42,990 nt of DNA from Symbiodinium natans (taxonomy: Eukaryota > Sar > Dinophyceae > Suessiales > Symbiodiniaceae). Positions 1 through 7,739 of the stretch are shown here, piece by piece. The notes below the pieces were generated by a model, which was given only the letters and a program-made list of their open reading frames with translations, had not been told where the DNA came from and ran no database searches. The DNA is taken from positions 1 to 42,990 of the forward strand of contig CAJNDS010000600.1 of the NCBI GenBank assembly GCA_905221605.1. Reading direction: 5' to 3'. Every line of letters begins with the position of its first letter. The stretch's first letter is position 1. A program made the position numbers and the translations under genes.

Positions 1-271
1 GCCTTTTCTCTCGCTTTCAGTTCTGGCTGGCTGAGAGGCAAACTAGAGGGTTACCTTCGGGTTTACAGCTGTTAGGATGCTTGTTTGGGGTATTGCCTCT
101 GTCCGACCTGACAGCTTCACAGAGCTGCGCGCTACGGTTTGGGTTGAGGGTTTAGGGTTTTGGGTCTCTAGAGCTATAAGACTCCATGGGGGTTGGGTTG
201 GAAGGGAAGTCAGCAGAGGCTGCCCAAGACCCAGGCGTCAGAGATCCAACCGGGATGGGCTTGCTTGAATT
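1..271. other. Left flank of the large transposon, no gene seen
   Basis: GC-balanced sequence with a short degenerate telomeric patch around 140-166. I see no convincing coding potential. It is the DNA into which the large element starting at 272 was inserted, and it resembles the telomere-repeat-laced DNA on the far side after 14160. Confidence 0.5.
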
Positions 272-303
272 CCCATAGGCTCCAAACTTGAAAAAAATCA
301 AGC
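272..303 (+). repeat. Left terminal inverted repeat of the large element
   Basis: 32 nt starting CCCATAGGCTCCAAACTTG. It matches the reverse complement of 14128-14159 at 31 of 32 positions; the single difference is A versus C at position 14. The match stops abruptly outside base 272, which defines the element boundary. Confidence 0.9.
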
Positions 304-545
304 TGGCACTTGATTTTTTTTCAATTTTCAAGCTGCGCTTGAAAATGGAGAAAAACAGCTAAAAATCAAGCTTGAAATGTCTATAAAATGGACTTTCCGC
401 TTGAAAAAAATCTTGAAAAAATCTTGAAATTTTGGAAATTTCACGAATTTTGCACTTGAAAAAAATCTTGAATTTCAAAAATCTGCGCTTGATTTTTAAA
501 AAACAGCACTTTTCCAATCTTGAAAAAATCTTGAATTTTCACTCA
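304..545 (+). repeat. Left subterminal repeat zone
   Basis: A/T-rich tract with repeated CTTGA, TCAAG and TTGAAAAAATCTTGAA motifs in both orientations, several forming local dyads. The same motif set fills 13886-14127 at the other end. By analogy with CACTA elements these could be sites for an element-encoded DNA-binding protein; that role is inferred. Confidence 0.7.
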
Positions 546-770
546 GAGGAAAACATGTATTGTTGAAATATTTAAGAATATGTTTCACGAAATAGGTGTC
601 TGTTCACATAAATATAAGGTGTATATATACATATATATCTATACATGCAATTATTTTACATGCATATTGCATATATATATACATATATATATGCATGTAG
701 GATATATATGTATATATATATATGTATGTGATAGATATATATGTATATTAGGCTCGCCTAAACCTTAAAC
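546..770. repeat. AT-rich tract with TA/ATATGT microsatellites
   Basis: Simple-sequence ATATAT, TATACA and ATGTAT runs. Apparent reading frames here are only Tyr/Ile/Cys strings from the microsatellite. No gene is supported. Confidence 0.8.
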
Positions 771-1000
771 CCTAAACCCTATATGGCTCAGGCCCGGGTT
801 GAGGTTTAGGGTTAACCCTGAACCCTATATTTAAAATTTATAACCCTATAAACCCTAAATTGGGTTTAGGGTTTAGGGTTTAGGGTTTAGGATTTAGGGT
901 TCAGGGTTCAGGGTTTAGGGTTTAGGGTTTCGGGTTTAGGGTTCAGGGTTCAGGGTTCGGGGTTTAGTTTTCGGGTTCAGGGTTTTAGGGTTTAGGGCTG
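771..1000. repeat. Interstitial telomeric repeats, CCCTAAA then TTTAGGG
   Basis: A short CCCTAAA group (765-860) is followed by about 130 nt of TTTAGGG with variants such as TTCAGGG and TTCGGGG. The array lies inside the large transposon and runs straight into the first dyad array at 1004. Confidence 0.85.
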
Positions 1001-1003
1001 AGG

Positions 1004-1413
1004 TGCCTGGGCAGGCACTCATATGTCTGGACAGACAAGGTTCATGCCTGGACAGGCAGTTCGCATGTCTGGACAGACATGATGCCTGGACAGGCAGTTC
1101 GCATGTCTGGACAGACATGATGCCTGGACAGGCAGTTCGCATGCATGTCTGGACAGACATGATTGCTTCTCATTTTCTCTTTCTTCTCTTATAGGTGCCT
1201 GGACAGGCAATTCGCATGTCTGGACAGACATGATTGCTTCTCATTTTCTCTTTCTTCTCTTTATAAGGTTTACTTTAGTGCCTGGACAGGCAATTCGCAT
1301 ACGTCTCTTCAGAGACAAGCATTGATGCTAAAGTTAAAGGACCCAGGCAGATATATAAGCAGATATTAATGTGTGGACTGCAGACATGCACGAATTTAAT
1401 GCCTGGACAGGCA
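1004..1413 (+). repeat. Dyad array 1: strictly alternating TGCC and TGTC palindromes
   Basis: Twelve 14-nt dyads start at 1004, 1024, 1045, 1066, 1083, 1104, 1121, 1146, 1196, 1217, 1279 and 1400. The first eleven alternate TGCCTGGACAGGCA and TGTCTGGACAGACA (the one at 1004 has GG in the centre). Much of the array is a tandem repeat of about 38-42 nt whose unit holds one of each type. It lies directly upstream of the first gene. A related dyad with GTCTCT/AGAGAC arms is at 1303-1316. Confidence 0.9.
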
Positions 1414-1505
1414 GGTACTAGCATGGATTTGTTTTGTATAGGCCATTGGAGATATGCTTTAGACATTTGGCTGCCAGGATCACTTAAAGAAAATAGAGAG
1501 GCAGC

Positions 1506-2817
1506 ATGGATAAAGCTCATGGTGGTGCAAGGAGGCTGAAAGTGCCCAGCACCGACCTGGTCCACCTGGAGGATCTTCTTTCTGACGTGGTGAGGAAAGA
1601 AGGCCAGTTCAACTTCAGGTCCTACCAGTCCGTTGCAAAAAGCCAGGACAGTGAGGGTGTTGAGTGTAAACATTTTTTATGCTTTTGGAAAGAAGCTCGA
1701 GCTGTGAATACAGTAGGAAAACACGGTTCCCAACTTAATCTGCAAGCAGGCGATCGTCGGAGATGACCTGGCATACCTCGCACCGTTTCTGGAGAAGTTG
1801 ATGCTTGCACAGCCGATGCTGTTGTTTAAATACTCCGAGCTGAAGATGGTCTACAAGAAGATCCTGGCCTGCTTTCCTTCACTGAAGGAAAACTTTCCTG
1901 GGGTGGACAAGTACCAGATTCCCGCCAAGCTGGCTGAGCAGACCATGACTATGGCCTGCCATGCGAGGCGGTTGAAAGACCCGATCAGATTTGCAGAGTG
2001 CACAAAGAGCTTGGCAATGTGGCAAGTGGAGAAGCTTGAGAACCTCAGGGTTGAACTTGGCCGACTTCACGATGACTACGAAGAGGAGCAGAATGAGCTG
2101 GTGACGGGCCAGCAAGAAGCCCGGACCGTGAGGAAGAAACCCAGCTTCAGATCTTCGACGCCCAGATCTTCGCCGAGACCTTCGCTGAGCTCCTCCAGCT
2201 TGCAGAGGGGATCTTCGAGAAAATCTTTGCGATCGCAGAGCTGTGATGTTGACCATGATCTGCAGAGCTTGCTTGACGTGGAGATTCCTCTCACCCAAGA
2301 CAGCAACTCTGAGTCCGAGAGTTCCCACGGCATACTGAAGAAAGCTGAGGAGACTTCCCCGGTGCCAGCACGAAAGAGGAACATCAGGGAGCAGATCGAA
2401 GAGAGCAAGGGCAAGGGCTTGAAGAAGAAAGGAAAACTTGGGAAGAAGCAGGGCAGCAACTTTGTGAAGAAGAAAAAGAAGGAGTCCCTGCAGAAGGCCG
2501 CCAAGGACGAGAAGAAGAAGGGGTCCCCACAGAAGCCCGCCAAGGACGAGAAGAACAAGAAGAGGAACAGGGCTCCCCGCAAAGTTCACTTGACCTCTGC
2601 CGAGTTGGGCCAGCTGACACTCATGCCATACAAGGCTACCAAAGCCGTGGCTGTGAGGATTAGGAACGGCCAGCAACTGTTCCAAGTGAGCTGCTACCAC
2701 GACCTGAAGAAGAATGGCAAGCAGGCACAGAAGTTCCTTGATGAGCTGAAGGCTGGAAAGCCCTTGGTGAAAGTCTTGGAGATCCGCGACCAGATGCACC
2801 CGAAGACAGGGAAGTGA
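1506..2817 (+). CDS. Lys-rich basic protein, two exons (likely transposon accessory protein)
   Basis: Best model joins 1506-1658 to 1750-2817. The 91-nt intron begins GTTGAG and ends CAG; the join is in phase and reads through to TGA, giving about 406 residues. I do not recognise a named family. The N-terminal part (about 52-170) looks helical and acidic/hydrophobic. Residues about 183-215 are a Ser/Arg-rich linker. Residues about 267-327 are strongly Lys-rich with two related blocks containing AAKDEKKKGS and KPAKDEKNKK. The C-terminal 65 residues (LTLMPYKATKAVAVRIRNG onward) form a compact-looking conserved-type domain. The ATG follows dyad array 1 and is the first in the open frame; an upstream exon cannot be excluded. 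Codons are G/C-ending like the other genes in the element. A nucleic-acid-binding helper role is inferred from the charge and position only. Confidence 0.7.
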
Positions 2818-3356
2818 GAGACTATAGATATCCGTATATCCTGTGGGTGTATACCAGAAGTTTTTGTCTGCAGAAATGGGGATCGAATCTGGACTGTCAG
2901 AAAACTGTGAATGACATCTCGTGTGGATCGAGTGTTGTATATATACATAATATACATATATGGTATTAGAATATTCTATATATATTAACCCTAAACCCTA
3001 AACCCTAAACCCTAAACCTGAAACGCTAAATCCTCTATACCGGATATAGCTTTTCACCAAATATATATCTTCTAAGTGTATATGTATAGATTAATCTTAT
3101 ATATATATATGTAGATATGAATGAATACATATTAATAATATATATATATATATATGCATGTAAATAAGACACAAGTAAGCAATAGATGTAAATAAACAAA
3201 TAATGTATATGTGAAATCTATAGAATTATTAATGTCTAGATATATAATAGAAACCTAAATTTGATATATATATATATACACATATTGCAGCATACTATCT
3301 AGTTTATATAGCTATATACATATAAACATATATGTAGATATGTATATATATGTGTG
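2818..3356. other. AT-rich intergenic tract with a short telomeric patch
   Basis: Begins just after the stop codon of the Lys-rich gene. It holds a CCCTAAA patch at 2986-3020 and otherwise TA-rich microsatellite sequence. No coding signal is seen on either strand. Confidence 0.7.
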
Positions 3357-3517
3357 TATGATATGATATGATATGATATGATATGATATGATATGATATG
3401 ATATGATATGATATGATATGATATGATATGATATGATATGATATATGTATGTATGTATGTATGTATGCATGCATGCATGCATGCATGTGTGTATGTCTGT
3501 ATGTATGTATGTATGTA

Positions 3518-3596
<79 letters not shown>

Positions 3597-3660
3597 GTGT
3601 AGGTGTATGTGTATGTATATGTAAGAATGTATGTATATGTATGTATGTATGTATATGTAT
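3357..3660. repeat. Microsatellites: ATATG, ATGT and GTGTAT runs
   Basis: An ATATG pentamer run (about 3357-3441) is followed by ATGT tetramers (about 3446-3517) and GTGTAT hexamers (about 3519-3610). Long frames here are artefacts (Ser-Tyr-His-Ile or Val-Cys strings). The run ends close to the left end of the nested element. Confidence 0.9.
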
Positions 3661-3696
3661 TCATTCGTAAATATATGTTCAGGCTCCACTTAAGAA

Positions 3697-3857
3697 TGTC
3701 TGGACAGACTATATTTACTGAGGGCATTAATGTCTGGACAGACAAGACATTAATGTCTGGACAGACAAGACATCCCACCTTAATGTCTGGACAGACAAGA
3801 CATCCCACCTTAATGTCTGGACAGACAAGACATCCCACGTTAATGTCTGGAGAGACA
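3697..3857 (+). repeat. Dyad array 2: TGTC type on a 30-nt tandem repeat
   Basis: Perfect copies of TGTCTGGACAGACA start at 3731, 3754, 3784 and 3814, with imperfect copies at 3697 and 3844. From 3752 the copies lie on a 30-nt tandem unit that also contains AAGACATCCCACC. The array sits just inside the left end of the nested element. Confidence 0.9.
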
Positions 3858-3875
3858 ATTGAGCTGGAGGGTTGA

Positions 3876-4106
3876 AAATTTCGTGACGGGCAGCATTCTG
3901 GCCCAAGCACAGCACTGAAGCTAGCTTTGAAGCACGGTGCCATGGGGCCTGGAACGATCTCCGGCAAGGGCAAGCAAGACCCGTTGCTTGGTACGAACGC
4001 CCCCGATCGCCGAGGGAGAGATGTCCCCTCGGCGATCGGGGGCAAGGGCTTCAGTGACCGCCGCGACGTGCAGCAGGGAACCATGAGTGCACTTTGGCGC
4101 GAGTGA
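3876..4106 (+). CDS. Possible small exon or short gene spanning a GC-rich hairpin
   Basis: Open frame from 3876 to a TGA at 4104-4106; the first ATG is at 3942, giving 54 residues (MGPGTISGKGKQDPLLG onward). Codon use is G/C-ending like neighbouring exons. The frame reads through a perfect 18-bp inverted repeat (3999-4016 and 4026-4043). A GTGACG near the stop could be a splice donor leading to the exon at 4300, the intervening 190 nt being filled with dyads. No family is recognised. The hairpin raises the chance that this is structured RNA rather than protein. Confidence 0.4.
   Translation, partial: KFRDGQHSGPSTALKLALKHGAMGPGTISGKGKQDPLLGTNAPDRRGRDVPSAIGGKGFSDRRDVQQGTMSALWRE
3999..4043 (+). 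other. Perfect 18-bp GC-rich hairpin
   Basis: Arms 3999-4016 (GCCCCCGATCGCCGAGGG) and 4026-4043 are exact reverse complements, separated by a 9-nt loop (4017-4025). It is far more stable than the 14-nt dyads and lies within the nested element. It could be a cis-acting site, a structured RNA element or the fossil of a small foldback insertion. Confidence 0.85.
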
Positions 4107-4134
4107 CGTGGCTTAATTTTTATAGACATTTCAA

Positions 4135-4293
4135 TGTCTGGACAGACATGGTGTTTGAACAAAAGTTTGCAAGATATGCAGTTCAATGTCTGGACAGACA
4201 CCCTATATATGTTTAGTGACTGGACAGTCATGATCGAGGGATGATCCTTTAATGACTGGACATGAGAGATTGTTTATATTGACTGGACAGTCA
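4135..4293 (+). repeat. Dyad array 3: switch from TGTC to TGAC type
   Basis: TGTCTGGACAGACA starts at 4135 and 4187; TGACTGGACAGTCA starts at 4217 and 4280, with a half copy at 4253. The cluster occupies the probable intron between the exon ending near 4104 and the exon starting near 4300. The T-to-A change in the left arm is matched by A-to-T in the right arm. Confidence 0.85.
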
Positions 4294-4299
4294 TGAAAG

Positions 4300-5607
4300 A
4301 TGAGTTTCCATCCAAGGAACCTCCGTGCCGTTTGGGGCCGCTTGCATCCAGAGGTGCCTTTTGGGCAATGGATGCAGTGCCTGGTGGACTTCACGGCCAA
4401 GGAGTCGAAGCTGAACCCAGGTACGGGAGAGTCCGCCCGGAGCTTCTTCACACGAGTGTACCGGAAACTTGGAAGTTCTTAACTTGACCCACATATGAAA
4501 AGATAAGTGGTAAAATATGCATTGATAATGTCTGGACAGACATGCAAGAAATGTACGTGTGAACTAAGGGAGTCTCCTTTTGAGACATACGAGAAGATGA
4601 TGAACTATCTGCTGGAGGCCATGGCCGAGAGGGACCGCCAAGCAGAGGCCAGTGAGCTGCCCTGGTGGCAAGAGGTTCAGGCCGGATCAGAAGTGCAGTA
4701 GTTGCCGTGTTTAATGACTGGACAGTCATGCTTGACATGTACATGAGAAAAGAAGCCACTTAAGCTTGACAGGAAAACATGGGAGCTGGGGCCAGTGGAA
4801 GTGGAAGTGGTGGTGGGTATGGTGGTGGACAGGACCAGCCCTGCACCAAGAAAAGGTTCATAGGATCCAGAAACATTTGATTTAATTGCAGGACCAAGGC
4901 CCCCAGCAGAACGACGCCCAGAACCAGCCCCAGCAGAACGACCCCGACAACCAGAGCCAGCAGCAGAACGACACCCAGAACGATGCTGCAGAGCTCGCAC
5001 TGATTAATTTTTTTGACCATTTTGACTAAAGCGATGGGGCTAAAGATGCACTTGAGGCTGCATGGTGGCAGCCCAGCATGCCGGGGTGGCAGCAGTGGCA
5101 GACGGCCTGGTGGCAGGCCCGGTGCAAATATTTCTGAAGGTCTGGACAGACCATGGGCATGAGTTGATGCCAGGACTGGTCCGGCCACTCGTGGGACTCG
5201 TGGCCAAGCCAGGCCCGGCATGTAAGTGCATATCTCCATATATAATGTGTTGCACGCTGTGGGATATTTTCGGTGCACCCCGACAGGACCCGACCAGTGG
5301 CTGGGGCACACCGTCAACCCAGCAGGGCCAGGAGATATTGCATGCTTGTGTCTGTGTTTTTTGGTGACTGAAGTAAAACATTATTTGATGAGGATGCCCC
5401 CGACCCGTGGAGTGGACAGCAAGCTTGGCAGGCTGTGGCCGACACAGAGTGCATGTATATATTTTGGGTTTCGCTTTTGAATTCCCTGAGGCCGACAATG
5501 GCACCGGAGGTGGAAGCTGGCCCAATGCCCCGACAGGAACTGGAGCTGCAGGAGATACGGGTGGGAGACAGAGAGAGGGAGCGATAGAGAGAGGGAGAGA
5601 TAGAGAG

Positions 5608-5656
<49 letters not shown>

Positions 5657-6140
5657 CAGAGAGAGAGACAGAGAGAGATACAGAGATGGATACACTTGAA
5701 AGGACAGATGGACGATGGCCAGCAGGCTGGAGATGCAGCTGGTGGAGATGGAGCTGCCCCGGATGCACCGGTGTCTGGACAGACATTTAAATTAATGCCT
5801 GGACAGGCATGGTTTAATGCCTGGACAGGCATGCATGGTTTAATGCCTGGACAGGCAAGATGATCCCATCCAGACCTAGGCCCAGGATCCAGATTATGTT
5901 GGTAACCTGAGTGAGAGCTTTTTCGGTAACCACCGAAAGTTGTTTAAAGTGTGTGGCGACTGCCACCACATGAGTTTCGTTTGCCACTCGTCCCCTCTTC
6001 GAAGCAAGGGGTGCCAGGGTTGCATGCGAAAGGGCTGTCACGATGGGTTTCGGGGCCTGAAGAAGTGTGTAGACTTGCTTCGGAACCTGGCCGAGAACCA
6101 CGATGTAAGACCCGACGCTAGCGATCTTCTTGACGACTGA
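4300..6140 (+). CDS. Multi-exon Gly/Gln/Asn/Trp-rich gene of the nested element
   Basis: Many short G/C-ending exons can be read in order. 4300-4482 contains AVWGRLHPEVPFGQWMQCLV. 4560-4701 contains MMNYLLEAMAERDRQ and ELPWWQEVQ. About 4778-4880 is Gly/Ser-rich. 4889-5028 has Gln/Asn repeats (QQNDAQNQPQQND). About 5033-5137 carries AAWWQPSMPGWQQWQ. 5174-5220 carries DWSGHSWDSWPSQARH. Further pieces are at 5287-5340, 5390-5449, 5487-5570 and 5708-5770. The last exon, 5880-6140, is described separately. The best introns are 5221-5286 (GTAAGT...CAG, phase 0) and 5771-5879 (GTGTCT...TAG, phase 0). Exact joins elsewhere are uncertain, so the protein cannot be stated in full. The low-complexity Trp/Gln/Asn composition recalls disordered, condensate-forming proteins. 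Function unknown. Confidence 0.5.
4529..4728 (+). repeat. Single dyads around an exon (TGTC at 4529, TGAC at 4715)
   Basis: TGTCTGGACAGACA at 4529-4542 and TGACTGGACAGTCA at 4715-4728 bracket the exon that ends near 4701. This is another case where the dyads sit in the gaps between coding segments. Confidence 0.75.
5139..5152 (+). repeat. Dyad variant GGTC/GACC
   Basis: GGTCTGGACAGACC. Here the outermost pair has changed from T-A to G-C, again on both arms. It lies in the short gap between two Trp/Gln-rich exons. Confidence 0.75.
5570..5697. repeat. GA microsatellite
   Basis: Nearly pure GAGAGA with occasional CAGAGA and ATAGAGAG. It separates exons of the multi-exon gene. Long Arg/Glu or Ser/Leu frames here are artefacts of the repeat. 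Confidence 0.9.
5771..5879 (+). other. Intron made almost entirely of dyads
   Basis: Phase-0 GT...AG intron of 109 nt. It opens GTGTCTGGACAGAC, so the splice donor abuts the first dyad (5772-5785). Three TGCCTGGACAGGCA copies follow at 5796, 5818 and 5844. Splicing joins PDAP to AQDPDYVGN in frame with the Cys/His-rich exon. This is the clearest example of dyads occupying an intron. Confidence 0.65.
5880..6140 (+). CDS. Cys/His-rich terminal exon (putative zinc-binding module)
   Basis: Final exon of the nested element's gene, 86 residues after the splice acceptor, stop TGA at 6138-6140. It contains VCGDCHHMSFVCH, then KGCQGCMRKGCHDGF, then a helical tail (LKKCVDLLRNLAENHDV). The spacing C-x2-C-H-H-x5-C-H ... 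G-C-x2-C-x4-C-H supplies enough ligands for one or two zinc ions. I do not recognise the family. DNA or RNA binding, or a protein-protein contact, is plausible by analogy with small zinc ribbons but not shown. An acidic DASDLLDD ends the protein. Confidence 0.6.
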   Translation, partial: AQDPDYVGNLSESFFGNHRKLFKVCGDCHHMSFVCHSSPLRSKGCQGCMRKGCHDGFRGLKKCVDLLRNLAENHDVRPDASDLLDD

Positions 6141-6290
6141 GGGTCGCAGATGAGAGCCCGGACTCCAGAGAATCTTCCAGATCGCCTGCGACCGCCGTGT
6201 GAAAAATCCTTTGAGAGCTTAAGTGACTTTGAATAAGACCTTTGAGAGAAGTGAATTTGAATAAGACCTTTGAGAGATAAGTGTGTGTGA
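6141..6290 (+). repeat. Short tandem repeat after the Cys-rich exon
   Basis: Three imperfect copies of a roughly 30-nt unit containing GAATAAGACCTTTGAGAGA lie between 6190 and 6345, and the later ones are interrupted by dyads. The tract looks like 3'-untranslated or intergenic sequence of the nested element. Confidence 0.6.
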
Positions 6291-6296
6291 ACTTAA

Positions 6297-6488
6297 TGTC
6301 TGGACAGACATGAATTTGAATAAGACCTTTGAGAGATAAGTGTGGGAACTCAATGTCTGGACAGACATTCTGAAACAGGCCTTTGGATTCGAGAGCTCAG
6401 GTGTGGGAACTTAATGTCTGGACAGACATTACATTGATCGATGGACGAAACCTGTTGGTTTCATTGCACGTTAATGTCTGGACAGACA
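6297..6488 (+). repeat. Dyad array 4: TGTC type at the right end of the nested element
   Basis: TGTCTGGACAGACA starts at 6297, 6354, 6415 and 6475, usually preceded by TTAA or CAA. The last copy lies 7 nt from the right inverted end, mirroring the copy just inside the left end. Confidence 0.9.
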
Positions 6489-6517
6489 AGTTGTGCTTAA
6501 GTGGAGCCTGAACATAT

Positions 6518-6675
6518 GCACAAAATCAATATATAACACAATAGACATAGAGATGTCATAAAACCACAAGACCGAAACATCATAAATATAATTTATATAT
6601 ATAAATATATACATTATATCGTGAAAATAGACAGACAAGTAAAAGCTTAAAACCTCGAAGCTTAGTCCTTAAAAC
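6518..6675. other. AT-rich spacer, no gene seen
   Basis: TA-rich sequence between the right end of the nested element and the telomeric array. No coding signal or repeat beyond short TATA-like runs. Confidence 0.6.
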
Positions 6676-6912
6676 CTGGAGGGTTTAGGGTTTAGGGTTT
6701 AGTATTTAGGGTTTAAGCTTTGGGGTTTAGGGTTTAGGGTTTAGGGTTTAGGGTTTAGGGTTTAGGGTTTAGGGTTTAGGGTTTAGGGTTTAGGGTTTAG
6801 AGTTTAGGGTTTAGAGTTTAGGGTTTAGGGTTTAGAGTTTAGGGTTTAGGGTTTAGGCTTTAGGTTTTTGACGCCAAACCTTAAAAGGTTTGACGCCAAA
6901 CCCTAAACCCTA
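6676..6912 (+). repeat. Interstitial telomeric array (TTTAGGG), inside the transposon
   Basis: Around twenty-five heptamers, mostly perfect, with scattered TTTAGAG and TTTGGGG variants. The tract ends with an inverted TGACGCCAAACC/GGTTTGACGCC patch at about 6868-6900 and a single CCCTAAA pair. Confidence 0.9.
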
Positions 6913-7555
6913 GAATGTTTTTCTGTGGAAACCTACCACAAATCATGTGCTGTCATGTGTCTTTCTGTGGAAACCTACCAAACGTCATGTGCTGTCATGT
7001 GTCTTTCTGTGGAAACCTACCAAACGTCATGTGCTGTCATGTGTCTTTCTGTGGAAACCTACCAAACGTCATATGCTGTCATGTGTCTTTCTGTGAAAGC
7101 AAAGCACACGTCATGTGACGATCTGTGCCAGTCACAGAATGTCATGTGACACAAGAACTAGATCACATGACATTCTGTGACGACGCCCAAATCGTCACAT
7201 GACAAACTGTGGCATCGAAAAACGTCATATGACACATTGTGGCACACCAAACAAGACACATGACATACTGTGACCCAAAAAACACGTCACAGTATGTCAT
7301 GTGAAAGAAACCCGCACATCACATGACAAGCTGTGCCAACAACTGCACGTCATGTGTCTTTCTGTGGAAACCCGACACAAATCATGTGATGTCATGTGTC
7401 TTCAAAAAAAGAGCCAAAAGAAAACATGTGACGTCATGTGTCTTTCTGTGAAAAAGCAGAAAACAGCACATGACGTCATGTGTCTTTCTGTGAAAAAGCA
7501 GAAAACGTCACATGTTGTCATGTGTCTTTCTGTGGAAAACAAGAAAAAAAGCATT
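6911..7555. repeat. CATGTG-motif array with long hairpins
   Basis: Four tandem units of 42 nt (to about 7093) carry TGTCTTTCTGTGGAAACC and GTCATGTG. They grade into degenerate copies in both orientations up to 7545. Two perfect long inverted repeats occur: 7131-7149 with 7163-7181 (19 bp, 13-nt loop) and 7257-7274 with 7286-7303 (18 bp, 11-nt loop). Their stems are the same sequence except for one base pair (T-A versus A-T), so the change is compensated. The block is bracketed by telomeric arrays on both sides. Apparent Cys/Met-rich frames here follow the repeat and are not genes. Confidence 0.85.
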
Positions 7556-7720
7556 TAGGGTTTAAGCTTTAGGGTTTAGGGTTTAGGGTTTAGGGTTTAA
7601 GGTTTAGGGTTTAGGGTTTATGGATTAGGGTTTAGGGCTTAGGGTTTAGGGTTCAGAGTTTAGGGTTTAAGATTTAGGGTTTGGGGTTTAGGGTTTAACA
7701 CCACCCCCCCCCCCCCCCCC
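7556..7720 (+). repeat. Degenerate TTTAGGG array ending in a C homopolymer
   Basis: About 140 nt of TTTAGGG variants is followed by a run of roughly 18 C. It is the right bracket of the CATGTG array. Confidence 0.85.
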
Positions 7721-7739
7721 TCTCCCCCCTTATTGAGTA

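Larger units (their letters stand above)
3673..6517 (+). mobile_element. Nested element with perfect 22-nt inverted ends
   Basis: Seen: 3673-3694 and 6496-6517 are perfect reverse complements; the core reads GTTCAGGCTCCACTTAAG with ATAT outside. Because ATAT is self-complementary, the true terminal repeat may be 18 nt with an ATAT target duplication. The ends share AGGCTCCA followed by C, T, A-rich bases with the ends of the surrounding 13.9-kb element, so the two are probably related. It contains the Gly/Gln/Trp-rich multi-exon gene, an 18-bp GC-rich hairpin, and dyads immediately inside both ends (3697 and 6475). No transposase is visible inside, so it may be mobilised by another copy's enzyme. 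Confidence 0.75.

Noticed and set aside
1003-1369. Open frames on both strands through the first dyad array
   Set aside because: The repeated CLSRH/WTDM peptides simply mirror the palindromic repeat.
1879-2799. 306-codon minus-strand frame opposite the Lys-rich gene
   Set aside because: Antisense shadow of AAG/GAG-rich coding sequence, giving Leu/Phe-rich low-complexity protein.
3299-4231. 310-codon minus-strand frame
   Set aside because: It runs through microsatellites (Ser-Tyr-His-Ile and Thr-Tyr strings), dyads and the antisense of exons; no protein-like region.
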